Source of the DNA: Bacillota bacterium
Lineage (GTDB): Bacteria > Bacillota > Clostridia > Oscillospirales > Oscillospiraceae
Assembly (NCBI GenBank): GCA_023459875.1
Contig: JAEWRY010000047.1
Location: 1 to 52,665 of the forward strand
Direction of reading: 5' to 3'
Length of the DNA: 52,665 bases
This document shows, in pieces, positions 35,316 to 43,812 of the stretch (position 1 is its first letter; every line of letters begins with the position of its first letter). Under the pieces are notes generated by a model, which was not told the origin of the DNA, searched no databases, and saw nothing but the letters and a program-made list of their open reading frames with translations. Both the position numbers and the translations under genes were made by a program.

Positions 35316-36281
35316 ATGATCGAAGTGAAAAACCTGGTGAAGCGGTACGGCGCCCACTGCGCCGTCGACCACCTGAATTTCACGGTGGAAGAGGGGCAGA
35401 TTTACGGTTTTCTCGGGCCCAACGGCGCCGGTAAATCCACCACCATGAATATTATGACCGGGTACCTGAGTCCCACCGAGGGCGAGATCATTGTAAACGG
35501 TCGCAAAATTTCCGAGGAACCAGGTGAGGTGCGCAGGCTCATCGGCTATCTGCCGGAGATCCCCCCCCTTTATACTGATATGACGGTGAAGGAGACCCTG
35601 GAATTTGCCGCGGGGCTTAAAAAAGTCCCTAAAAAAGAGATCCCCGGCCAGGTGGAAAAGGTCATGGAAATGACCCATATTTCCCAGGTGGGAAGCCGCG
35701 TTGTCAAGAACCTCTCCAAGGGGTACCGGCAGCGCGTGGGCCTTGCCCAGGCGATCATCGGCTTTCCCCCCGTCATCATTCTGGACGAGCCAAGCGTGGG
35801 GCTGGACCCGCAGCAGATCATCGAAATCCGTGAGCTGATCCTCTCCCTCTCGAAAAACCACATCATTATTTTAAGTTCGCACATCCTTTCCGAAATTCAG
35901 GCGGTGTGCAACCACATCCTGATCATCAACCACGGTAGACTGATCGCCAGCGACACGCCGGAAAATCTGGAGGCGCGCTACGGCAAAGACAATTCCCTTG
36001 AACTGATTGCGGAAAGCTCGGTAGAAACCGTGCAGCGCGCTCTGGGGGCCGTTCAGGGCATCAACGTTCTAACTATCGCGCAATCGGGGAACCAGGTCGA
36101 AGTAAAGCTCACCTATCCCAAGGAAAAGGACCCGCGCGTCGGGCTGTTTTACGCCTTCGCGAAGGAAAGTTGCCCCATCGTCACCATGAGGGTGACAGAG
36201 GCGACACTGGAGCAGGTGTTTTTGAATCTGATCGCGGAGGACGCGAAGGCCGCGCAGGAAGAGGAGGCCGTCCGGGCATGA
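35316..36281 (+). CDS. ABC-2 exporter ATPase (GldA-like)
   Basis: 321 residues from the ATG at 35316 (CGGAGG 5 bases upstream); the frame is open further upstream without a site. One ATPase domain: Walker A GPNGAGKSTT, signature LSKGYRQRVGLAQ, Walker B VIILDEPSVGLDP, H-loop LSSHILSE. A C-terminal ~90-residue extension is typical of GldA/CcmA-type export ATPases. It works with the permease whose start codon overlaps its stop. Confidence 0.92.
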   Translation: MIEVKNLVKRYGAHCAVDHLNFTVEEGQIYGFLGPNGAGKSTTMNIMTGYLSPTEGEIIVNGRKISEEPGEVRRLIGYLPEIPPLYTDMTVKETLEFAAGLKKVPKKEIPGQVEKVMEMTHISQVGSRVVKNLSKGYRQRVGLAQAIIGFPPVIILDEPSVGLDPQQIIEIRELILSLSKNHIIILSSHILSEIQAVCNHILIINHGRLIASDTPENLEARYGKDNSLELIAESSVETVQRALGAVQGINVLTIAQSGNQVEVKLTYPKEKDPRVGLFYAFAKESCPIVTMRVTEATLEQVFLNLIAEDAKAAQEEEAVRA

Positions 36282-37144
36282 AAGTCATTTACGACAGAGA
36301 CGTGAACGCTTACTTTAGTTCCATGACAGGACCCGTGGTCATCTCCGTGCTGCTCTGCTTTCTCGGCATCTACTTCATGGGTGTCAACATGGACAGCGGC
36401 TATCCCTATTTCTCCTACGTGCTGGTCAAGGTCCGGCTTATTTATGTTCTGGTGATCCCCATCCTGACGATGCGATCCTTTGCGGAGGAGCGGCACACGA
36501 AGACCGACCAGTATTGGATGACCGCGCCGGTTTCCGTAGCGGAGGTGGTGCTGGGCAAGTTCCTCGCCATGGCCACCGTTCTCGCCGTTCCGCTCATGAT
36601 CTGCTGCCTTTGCCCCATGATTATCCGGCTCAGCGGAACGGCTTACCTCGCGACCGATTATCTGGCCATTCTCGTCTTCTTCCTCTGGGGCTGCGTCTAT
36701 ATTGCCATCGGCATGTTCATTTCCTCCCTCACGGAGAGCCAGATCATCGCGGCAATCGGCACCTTTGCCGTGGTGTTTCTCTTGCATATGTGGAACAGCC
36801 TGGTCATCTATCTCCCCAAGACGGCGCTCGGCTCCCTGGGCGGAATGCTCGTTGTTTTGCTATTGCTCTGCGCGGCGCTGGAGGCTTATTCCCACAGCTG
36901 GGGCCTTTCCGGAGGGGTCTTCGGCGTGGGGGCGTGTGCGTTTCTTTGCGTGTTTTGGCTGGACTCCTCCCTCTTCGCCGGCCTTCTGCCAGGCCTCATG
37001 GAGCGGCTGGGGCTTTACACCGTGTTTAAAAACTTCGCCTTTTACATGGTGTTTGACTGGAGCGGCCTGGTTTTGTATCTTTCCCTCATCGCGCTGATGA
37101 TTTACCTGACCGTTCAGGTGATCGAAAAGCGCAGATGGGACTGA
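36278..37144 (+). CDS. ABC-2 type permease (GldF-like)
   Basis: 288 residues; the ATG overlaps the preceding stop (ATGA). Six hydrophobic segments are seen (about residues 18-38, 56-70, 98-120, 135-160, 170-215 and 255-280), with the motif RSFAEERHTKTDQYWMTAPV between the second and third, characteristic of the GldF/ABC2_membrane family. It forms the membrane part of the exporter. Substrate unknown. Confidence 0.9.
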   Translation: MKVIYDRDVNAYFSSMTGPVVISVLLCFLGIYFMGVNMDSGYPYFSYVLVKVRLIYVLVIPILTMRSFAEERHTKTDQYWMTAPVSVAEVVLGKFLAMATVLAVPLMICCLCPMIIRLSGTAYLATDYLAILVFFLWGCVYIAIGMFISSLTESQIIAAIGTFAVVFLLHMWNSLVIYLPKTALGSLGGMLVVLLLLCAALEAYSHSWGLSGGVFGVGACAFLCVFWLDSSLFAGLLPGLMERLGLYTVFKNFAFYMVFDWSGLVLYLSLIALMIYLTVQVIEKRRWD

Positions 37145-37156
37145 GGGGGCGCGGTC

Positions 37157-38542
37157 ATGGAAGAGAAAAAGCCCGACCGGAAGGCCCCGCGCTCAAAACA
37201 AGGCCTCTACCGGGGGATGATCCTCGCCGCCGCGGTGGCGATCGTATTGATCCTCAACCTGTTCTTGGCCCAGCTGCCCGCCAGCCTGACCCAGTACGAC
37301 ATGTCTGAGAGCAGACTCTACACCGTAACCGACCAGTCGGTGAAGCTTCTCGGCGCATTGGATACCCCGGTTGAAATCGTGGTCGTGGCGCAGGAAGGCT
37401 CCGTGGACGAGAGAATCGAGAAATTCTTAACCGCCTACGCGGCCCTCTCCGGCAATCTCACCGTCCGGCACGAGGATCCGGTCCGGTATCCTTCGGTGCT
37501 GGACACCTACAAGACCCAGGAAAACACGGTGGTGGTCTCCTGCGCGAAGACGGGCAATCAGCAGATCATCAATCTTTCCGATATGATCACCTACAACGAC
37601 CTGCTTTATAAAACCACAGGCGTTAAAACCGAGCTTGGCTTCGACTGCGAGGGCCTTCTTACGAGCGCGGTGGGCTTTGTGGTCTCCAGCAGCATGCGGC
37701 AATGCTACGTGACGGCGGGGCACGGAGAAACCGAGCTTTCCGGCACCATCCAAGCCGCGTTGAAAAAAATCCACTTCAACCTGCAAACGACGAATCTCCT
37801 CGCCGAAAACGGCGTTCCGGAGAATTGCGCTCTGCTGGTGTGCAACGCGCCCACCGGCGATCTGGCGGCGGATGAGGTGGGCGTCATTCAAACATACATC
37901 GCTCGCGGCGGGCAGGTGATCCTCCTCTTCGCCCAGGATGATACGAAGCTGCCCAACTGGAATACCGTGCTGGGGAGCTTCGGCCTGATCCTTAAAAATG
38001 GGTATACGGCCGATATGAGCAGCTACTACGGCACCTCCTACTACCGCATTTTCCCGGAAATCTCCATGACCTCGGCCCTTACGAAGGGGCTGGAGAGCAG
38101 CTCGCTGCTGATGGAAAACGTCCGCGTTCTGGAGCTGACCGAGGAGGCGCCCGAGGGCTATTCCACCGATACCTTCCTCACCACCTCCGGCAACGGATAC
38201 GCGGTGACCCAGGAGACGCAGGAGCAGGGCATCTACGTGCTCGGCTGCAGAGTATCAAGCGACAAGACGGGCGGAAGCCTCACGGTGTACGCCTCCTCCT
38301 CCCTTATCAGCGAAGCCATTACCGGCAGCTTTACGAGCCTGGGCAACGTGGATATGTTCGTGAGAACCGCAAAAGCCGGCTTTAAGGACACCGCAAACAC
38401 CTCAATCCCCGCCAAAAATCTGGCCGTCAGCTACAACAGCGTGAAAAACCCGATGATCTGGAACGTGCTCTTCATCTTCGTTCTCCCGGCGCTGATTCTC
38501 ATTGCCGGCTTCGTCACGTGGCTGCGCCGCCGGAATCTCTGA
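37157..38542 (+). CDS. GldG-like ABC-associated extracytoplasmic protein
   Basis: 461 residues. A Lys/Arg-rich start and one membrane helix (about 20-42) lead to a large extracellular region of the GldG type (YDMSESRLYTVTDQSVKLLG near the start; YVTAGHGETELSGT; GGQVILLFAQDD), ending in a C-terminal helix (about 434-456) and RRR. Family members accompany ABC-2 exporters; in Bacteroidota GldA/F/G are tied to gliding, but Firmicutes homologues have no settled role. Same operon, 12 bp after the permease. Confidence 0.88.
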   Translation: MEEKKPDRKAPRSKQGLYRGMILAAAVAIVLILNLFLAQLPASLTQYDMSESRLYTVTDQSVKLLGALDTPVEIVVVAQEGSVDERIEKFLTAYAALSGNLTVRHEDPVRYPSVLDTYKTQENTVVVSCAKTGNQQIINLSDMITYNDLLYKTTGVKTELGFDCEGLLTSAVGFVVSSSMRQCYVTAGHGETELSGTIQAALKKIHFNLQTTNLLAENGVPENCALLVCNAPTGDLAADEVGVIQTYIARGGQVILLFAQDDTKLPNWNTVLGSFGLILKNGYTADMSSYYGTSYYRIFPEISMTSALTKGLESSSLLMENVRVLELTEEAPEGYSTDTFLTTSGNGYAVTQETQEQGIYVLGCRVSSDKTGGSLTVYASSSLISEAITGSFTSLGNVDMFVRTAKAGFKDTANTSIPAKNLAVSYNSVKNPMIWNVLFIFVLPALILIAGFVTWLRRRNL

Positions 38543-38550
38543 GGTAATCT

Positions 38551-39555
38551 ATGAATATAAATCAGAAGAGACAGCTCCTTGTCCTGCTTTTGGTCCTGGT
38601 CGTTCTTTGCATCAGCTTCGGCGGTTTTCTTATTTCCCGATACGGGAAAACGGAGAAACCGAACGAGGGGCCCGTTTATGTCCTGCAGATGGACTCCATC
38701 GTAAAAATCAGCTACACAAATCCGACCACCACGCTCTCTTTTAATGAGGACGGCGGAAAGTGGCAGTGGACCGGTCACAGCGCCTTTCCGCTGGATAACA
38801 GCTGCCTGCGGGAAATGACCGATCTTCTGGGCGCGCTGCCCGCCGTTCGCGTGATCGAGAACCCGGAGGCTCCAAAGGCTTACGGATTTGACGATTCTTA
38901 CGGGTCGATCACCGCGGTATCGAAAGCCGGAACGTCTGTAACGCTTACTCTCGGCAATCTCACGGGCGATAATTACTACATCATGCGCAGCGATTCCGAC
39001 ACCGTCTACACCGTGGATGCCACCCTCTACAAATATCTTTCCAGAAGCATCTACTCCATGGCACTTCTGCCCCCGATACCGGACTTCTCTGCCGAATCGA
39101 TTAATTCGCTGACCATCGACGGCGCTTTTGATACCACGTTCGTCTTTGAGCACACGAAAAACGCCGACGGGAAAACGGTGACGGCTGTTTACCGGGACGG
39201 CGCTGATGTGACGGAAGCGGCGGTCACAAAGCAGCTGGTTTCGGAAATGATCGGTCTTAGTTACGCGGCCTGCGTTGCCTACGACGCCACCGAGGAGGAT
39301 CTTGAAACCAGCCTCATCGCGGGGAAGGACGCTCCGACCTTTTCCGTCACGGTCCATTATACGGATGAAAAAGGAAATCCCGGCGTTTATCATATGGATG
39401 CCGGGTATATTGAGGGAGCAAGCTATGTCTTCTGCGCAGTTGCCGGCGACACGGGTATCTATACGATGAAGAGCGATTATCTTTCCGGAGTGATCACAAT
39501 CGTTTCAAAAGGGTACGACGAGGCAAATAAGCTTTTTGAACAAAAGTCTGAGTAG
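38551..39555 (+). CDS. DUF4340-like membrane-anchored protein
   Basis: 334 residues with one N-terminal helix (LLVLLLVLVVLCISFGGFLI), then repeated beta-rich units, e.g. WQWTGHSAFPLDNSCLREMTDLLGAL and VTLTLGNLTGDNYYIMRSDSDTVYTVD, as in DUF4340 proteins that regularly follow GldG-like genes. It lies 8 bp after the GldG-like gene and is presumably part of the same exporter. No enzymatic motif seen. Confidence 0.85.
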   Translation: MNINQKRQLLVLLLVLVVLCISFGGFLISRYGKTEKPNEGPVYVLQMDSIVKISYTNPTTTLSFNEDGGKWQWTGHSAFPLDNSCLREMTDLLGALPAVRVIENPEAPKAYGFDDSYGSITAVSKAGTSVTLTLGNLTGDNYYIMRSDSDTVYTVDATLYKYLSRSIYSMALLPPIPDFSAESINSLTIDGAFDTTFVFEHTKNADGKTVTAVYRDGADVTEAAVTKQLVSEMIGLSYAACVAYDATEEDLETSLIAGKDAPTFSVTVHYTDEKGNPGVYHMDAGYIEGASYVFCAVAGDTGIYTMKSDYLSGVITIVSKGYDEANKLFEQKSE

Positions 39556-39616
39556 AGCTGCCGGTTCTGTTTTCCGTAATGCAGTCTTCTGATTCCTAGA
39601 AAGGGTGAAAAAGAGC

Positions 39617-41077
39617 ATGACGTTTATCGGCATCGATCTGGGCACCTCGTCCGTCAAGGCTATTTTGGCGGACCGGGAGGGAAAAATCCTCAATACCGCC
39701 GTGAGAGAATATCCCCTGAGCTTTCCGAGGCCCGGCTGGTCGGAGCAAAACCCCTCCGACTGGTGGGAGGGGACTGCCGCCGCCGTGCGCGAGCTGGTTT
39801 CCGGATTCGATCCCGGCGAGGTGGCCGGAATCAGCTTCGGCGGACAGATGCACGGCCTCGTCATTCTGGACGGCGAGGACCGGGTGATCCGTCCCGCCAT
39901 TCTCTGGAACGACGGAAGAACGGCGGCGGAAACCAGATACTTAAACGAGACCGTGGGCGAAGAGAAGCTCGCCGGGTGGACGGGAAATATCGCGTTCGCC
40001 GGATTCACCGCGCCCAAGCTCCTCTGGGTAAAAAACAACGAACCGGATAATTTCAACAGAATTCAAAAAATCATGCTGCCCAAGGACTACCTGGCCTACC
40101 GGATGACGGGGACCTTCTGCACCGACTATTCAGACGCCTCGGGCATGCTGCTGCTGGACGTGGCTCATAAGCGCTGGTCGGAGGAAATGCTTGATCTATG
40201 CGGTATTTCCCCGTGCCAGCTGCCCACGCTTTACGAGAGCTTCCAGGTGGTGGGAACGCTGCTGCCCGAGGCTGCCCGGGCACTGGGCCTTACGACGGCG
40301 GTGAAGGTGACCGCCGGGGCCGGGGACAACGCGGCCGCCGCCATCGGCACAGGGACGGTGAAAGACGGGGACTGCAATCTCTCCATCGGCACCTCCGGGA
40401 CCGTTTTCATCGCCTCGGACAGCTTTAAGCTGCCGAATAATCACGCCATCCACTCCTTCGTCCACGCAAACGGGTGTTATCATCTCATGGGCTGCATGCT
40501 CAGTGCCGCCTCCTGCTACAAGTGGTGGATAGACGAAATCCTCAGGTCGGCGTCCTACGGACAGGAGCAGGACGCCATTGGGGAGCTGGGGAACAATTCC
40601 GTGCTGTTCGCGCCCTACCTGATGGGCGAGCGCACCCCCCACAACGACACCCAGGTGCGGGGCGCCTTCGTGGGCCTCAGCCTCGGCACAAAGCGGGAGG
40701 AGATGACACAGGCGATTCTGGAGGGCGTCGCCTTCGCCATCCGCGACTCGGTGGAAATCGCGCGCTTCCTGGGTGTGGACATTAAAAAAACCAGAATCTG
40801 CGGCGGCGGGGCAAAGAGCGCCGTGTGGAAATCCATCATCGCGAACGTGCTGCGCCTGCCGGTGGAGTCCATCGAAACCGACGAGGGCCCCGCCCTGGGC
40901 GCGGCCATGCTCGCCGCTGTGGGCTGCGGGGTCTGCGCTTCGGCCGAGGAGCTGGCCAGGCGGGCGGTGAAGGTTACGAGCGTCATTTATCCGGACGAGG
41001 AGATTTCGAACCGATATGACGCCAAGTACAAGGAATTCAAGAAGCTCTACCCCGCCCTCCGGGATCTCAGAGCGTAA
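39617..41077 (+). CDS. xylB: Xylulokinase-like FGGY carbohydrate kinase
   Basis: 486 residues, the usual xylulokinase length, from the ATG at 39617 (AAAGGG about 12 bases upstream; a GTG at 39605 is too close to that site). FGGY motifs: FIGIDLGTSSVKAIL (phosphate 1), ISFGGQMHGLVIL and ILWNDGRTAAE (substrate site typical of XylB), AGAGDNAAAAIGTG and ICGGGAKSAVWKSI (adenosine). It phosphorylates D-xylulose or a similar ketose or polyol in the cytoplasm. No xylose isomerase is nearby. It follows the exporter genes by 61 bp without a terminator, so co-transcription is possible. Confidence 0.9.
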   Translation: MTFIGIDLGTSSVKAILADREGKILNTAVREYPLSFPRPGWSEQNPSDWWEGTAAAVRELVSGFDPGEVAGISFGGQMHGLVILDGEDRVIRPAILWNDGRTAAETRYLNETVGEEKLAGWTGNIAFAGFTAPKLLWVKNNEPDNFNRIQKIMLPKDYLAYRMTGTFCTDYSDASGMLLLDVAHKRWSEEMLDLCGISPCQLPTLYESFQVVGTLLPEAARALGLTTAVKVTAGAGDNAAAAIGTGTVKDGDCNLSIGTSGTVFIASDSFKLPNNHAIHSFVHANGCYHLMGCMLSAASCYKWWIDEILRSASYGQEQDAIGELGNNSVLFAPYLMGERTPHNDTQVRGAFVGLSLGTKREEMTQAILEGVAFAIRDSVEIARFLGVDIKKTRICGGGAKSAVWKSIIANVLRLPVESIETDEGPALGAAMLAAVGCGVCASAEELARRAVKVTSVIYPDEEISNRYDAKYKEFKKLYPALRDLRA

Positions 41078-41310
41078 GCTCTGCCGGGCAAAACCGGCAG
41101 TGCGGCGCGGAAAAGCGTGAAACTTGCCGTGCGGGGGGCTGTGATACACCCAAAATTCCGCCCCCCTAGGTTTATTCAAATCCGCAAAATTGAATCATGG
41201 GAACACACGTGTTGCACTTTTGGGCTCTATTTCGCCCTGAGCAACCTTCATTTGGCTGAAAAATACAATCCTGCAAAACTAAAATTTCAATATATTGTTC
41301 AAATTTCTTG
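41078..41310. other. Intergenic stretch after xylB, no gene seen
   Basis: Contains a 7-bp hairpin directly after the stop (CTGCCGG at 41081-41087 with CCGGCAG at 41094-41100) and a second G/C inverted repeat around 41132-41167 (GGGGGGC with GCCCCCC). Neither has a proper T-run. Nothing else is recognised. Confidence 0.5.
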
Positions 41311-41338
41311 TTGCATTTATTTGGTAGAGTGCTATAAT
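41311..41338 (+). promoter_or_regulatory. Sigma-A promoter of the Liv importer operon
   Basis: TTGCAT (41311-41316), 16 bases, perfect TATAAT (41333-41338). Transcription would begin near 41345, giving a leader of about 320 bases before the binding-protein gene. Confidence 0.7.
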
Positions 41339-41396
41339 GACAGTATGTTAAGAAACTGTTAAGTCAATCCATAATTTAATACTTTTCACGTTTGTT

Positions 41397-41438
41397 AAAA
41401 GGACGAAGAGGTCTCACGGGAACTCTTCGTCCTTTTTT
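41397..41438 (+). terminator. Leader terminator hairpin 1
   Basis: AAAAGGACGAAGAG (41397-41410) pairs with CTCTTCGTCCTTTT (41423-41436) followed by T residues. It lies about 50 bases downstream of the promoter, inside the leader, so it could attenuate the Liv operon. Its stem and loop are nearly repeated in hairpin 2. Confidence 0.75.
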
Positions 41439-41478
41439 CAAAATCTGTACCGAAAACAGAAAAGCGTACACGGCGTTT

Positions 41479-41527
41479 AAAAGACGAAGAGGTCTTAAAG
41501 GGACTCTTCGTCTTTTTGCTTTTTTTC
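41479..41527 (+). terminator. Leader terminator hairpin 2
   Basis: AAAAGACGAAGAG (41479-41491) pairs with CTCTTCGTCTTTT (41504-41516), followed by TGCTTTTTTT. The stem core GACGAAGAG and a loop starting GTCT and containing GGGA are shared with hairpin 1, 82 bp upstream. Confidence 0.75.
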
Positions 41528-41668
41528 ATGCGAATCCGCAGTTCCCGTGCAAAGCAAATAATTACCGGCACTACTGTATATCATCGAGCGGCTGTTGCCA
41601 GCGGGTTTTCTTACAGCGCCGATTATATAAACCGCAAGCGCACCAAAATGTGTGAAGGAGAGATGAGA

Positions 41669-42838
41669 ATGAAAAAAGCAGCGATTAAGCCCATTTCCTT
41701 AGTGATGGCACTGGCGCTGGCCCTACCTCTTGCCAGCTGTTCTTCCGGAAGCAGCTCGTCTTCCAAAAACGTCATCAAAATCGGTCTGTCCGCTCCGATG
41801 ACCGGGGATATTTCCCAAATCGGCCAGTCCAGCAAAAATGCCGCCGATCTCGCCGTGGCGGAAGTGAATGACGCCGGCGGTTTGAAGCTCGGCGACAAGA
41901 CCTATACTATTGAGCTGGTGGTGGGCGACGACGAGAACAAGCCCGAGTCGGCCGCCAACGTATTTCAGAAGCTCATCAACCAGGATAACGTGATTGGGAT
42001 TATCGGCCCCCCCACATCCAAATGCGCGAACGCCGGCGCCCCCATTGCGGAGAGCGCGAAGACCGTGATGATCAGCTCCTGGGCCACCAATGTCAACGTA
42101 ACCAAGGATAAGAGCTACGTCTACCGCGCCTGCTTCATCGATCCCTTCCAGGGCAAGGTGAACGCCACCTTTGCATACGATACCCTCAAGGCGAAGACGG
42201 CCGCCGTCCTCTACGACGTGGCCAGCGACTACAACAAGGGCCTGGCGGAAGTCTTCCGGGATGATTTTACCGCCCTCGGCGGCCAGATCGTCGCCTTTGA
42301 AAGCTACCAGACCGGCGACAAAGACTTCAAGTCCCAGCTCACGAAAATCAAAGCCGCGAGCCCCGAAGTGCTCTTCCTGCCCAACTATTATAACGAAGTC
42401 GCCCTACAGCTCCAACAGGCGCAGCAGCTGGGCCTCTCCGCCACCTTCCTGGGCGGCGACGCCTGGGACTCCCCCGACCTCTTCACCCTGGCGGGCAACA
42501 CCCTTCTCGAGGGTACTTATTTCAGCAACCACTACGCGGTAGACGCTGACGTTCCCGAGCTTAAAGCCTTTTTGAAAGCCTATAACGACAAATATAAGAG
42601 TACGCCCGACGCCACGGCGGCCCTGACCTACGACGCCATCAAGATTCTCATCGCTGGCATCCAGAAGGCCGGAAGCACCGACAAGACGGCGATCCGCGAC
42701 GCGGTGGCCGCTACCAAGGACTTCAGCGGCGTAACAGGCTCCATCTCCTATGAAGGAAGCGGCGATCCAGTCAAGAGCGCCGTTATGATCAAGATCGTGG
42801 ACGGCAAATATACCTATGCTGCAACCGTCAAGCCGTAA
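41669..42838 (+). CDS. LivK-like amino-acid-binding lipoprotein
   Basis: 389 residues; the ATG at 41669 is 8 bases after AAGGAG (an ATG 6 bases earlier is too close). The signal peptide ends in lipobox LPLASC (Cys about 25), then a Ser-rich linker. Type 6 binding fold: KIGLSAPMTGDISQIGQSSK, VVGDDENKPESAANVFQKLI, GIIGPPTSKCANAGAPIAES. It captures the substrate outside the cell for LivHMGF. The family binds branched-chain amino acids but also amides, urea and other amino acids; the downstream enzymes suggest an omega-amino acid (inference). Confidence 0.92.
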   Translation: MKKAAIKPISLVMALALALPLASCSSGSSSSSKNVIKIGLSAPMTGDISQIGQSSKNAADLAVAEVNDAGGLKLGDKTYTIELVVGDDENKPESAANVFQKLINQDNVIGIIGPPTSKCANAGAPIAESAKTVMISSWATNVNVTKDKSYVYRACFIDPFQGKVNATFAYDTLKAKTAAVLYDVASDYNKGLAEVFRDDFTALGGQIVAFESYQTGDKDFKSQLTKIKAASPEVLFLPNYYNEVALQLQQAQQLGLSATFLGGDAWDSPDLFTLAGNTLLEGTYFSNHYAVDADVPELKAFLKAYNDKYKSTPDATAALTYDAIKILIAGIQKAGSTDKTAIRDAVAATKDFSGVTGSISYEGSGDPVKSAVMIKIVDGKYTYAATVKP

Positions 42839-42866
42839 ACCCATTCCTTAGCTGCTTATCTGCGCC

Positions 42867-42901
42867 GGACAGACGGGGACATGGACGATCCCCGTCTGTC
42901 C
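42867..42901 (+). other. Intercistronic hairpin after the binding-protein gene
   Basis: A perfect 13-bp stem (GGACAGACGGGGA with TCCCCGTCTGTCC, 9-base loop) without a T-run, between livK and livH. Same position as the long hairpin after the sugar-binding gene; a likely mRNA-stabilising element that favours the binding protein. Confidence 0.75.
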
Positions 42902-42923
42902 TCATGTGAGGAGGTCGACCAAC

Positions 42924-43802
42924 TTGAGCTATATTATGCAGCAGCTCATCAACGCACTTCAGCTCGGAAGTATTTACGCCCTGATCGCTTTAGGCTATTC
43001 CATGGTCTACGGTGTCCTTCGCCTCATCAACTTCGCGCACGGGGACCTCTTCATGGCCGGCGCGATCTTCGGCTATTTCATCGCTCTTTATCTGAAACTT
43101 CCCTTTGTCGCGACCCTGATTCTCTCCATGATCATCGCTTCCTGTCTGGGTATTCTGATTGAAAAAATCGCTTACCGGCCCCTGCGTCACGCCCCGCGCA
43201 TGTCCCTCATCGTTACGGCCCTGGGCGTGAGCCTTTTTTTGGAGAACTTTACCCGCGCCACCATCGGCGGGCAGCAGAGAAACTTCCCCCAGCTGATGGA
43301 TGTGAAGTACCCCAGCATCGGGGGGGTTACCGTGTCAAGCCTGACGGTACTCATCATCGTGGTATCCATCGGCCTTATGCTTGCGCTGCGCTTCATCGTT
43401 CAGAACACGATGATCGGCAAGGCCATGCGGGCGGTGGCCGATAACCAGGAATCCCTGGTCCTCATGGGCATCAGCATCAACACGGTCATCATGGCCACCT
43501 TCGGCATCGGCTCTGCGCTGGCGGCGGCAGCGGGCATCTTTTACGGAATGGCGTATCCGGTCGTGGACCCGTACATGGGCGCGGCCATCGGCTGGAAAGC
43601 CTTTATCGCCGCCGTGATGGGCGGCATCGGGCTGGTTGACGGCGCGCTCATCGGCGGCTTCATCCTTGGCTTCGTGGAGATTTTCGCGGCCGCCCTCCTG
43701 CCCTCCACCTTCCGGGACGGCATCACGTTTGCCATTCTGATCATCGTGCTTCTGCTCAAGCCGACAGGTTTGCTTGGCCAGCCGGTGGTCAAGAAAGTGT
43801 AG
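42924..43802 (+). CDS. livH: LivH-like ABC transporter permease
   Basis: 292 residues from a TTG at 42924, 8 bases after GAGGAGGT; a GTG at 42906 precedes the site. About eight membrane segments with LivH marks near the N-terminus (LQLGSIYALIALGYSMVYGV, LINFAHGDLFMAGA) and the EAA-like loop MRAVADNQESLVLMGISIN. It forms the channel with LivM. Confidence 0.94.
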   Translation: MSYIMQQLINALQLGSIYALIALGYSMVYGVLRLINFAHGDLFMAGAIFGYFIALYLKLPFVATLILSMIIASCLGILIEKIAYRPLRHAPRMSLIVTALGVSLFLENFTRATIGGQQRNFPQLMDVKYPSIGGVTVSSLTVLIIVVSIGLMLALRFIVQNTMIGKAMRAVADNQESLVLMGISINTVIMATFGIGSALAAAAGIFYGMAYPVVDPYMGAAIGWKAFIAAVMGGIGLVDGALIGGFILGFVEIFAAALLPSTFRDGITFAILIIVLLLKPTGLLGQPVVKKV

Positions 43803-43812
43803 GTGAAACACC

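Noticed and set aside
41397..41527. Tandem similar hairpins as a CRISPR-like array
   Set aside because: Only two units, each a terminator with a T-run, no further repeats or cas genes.
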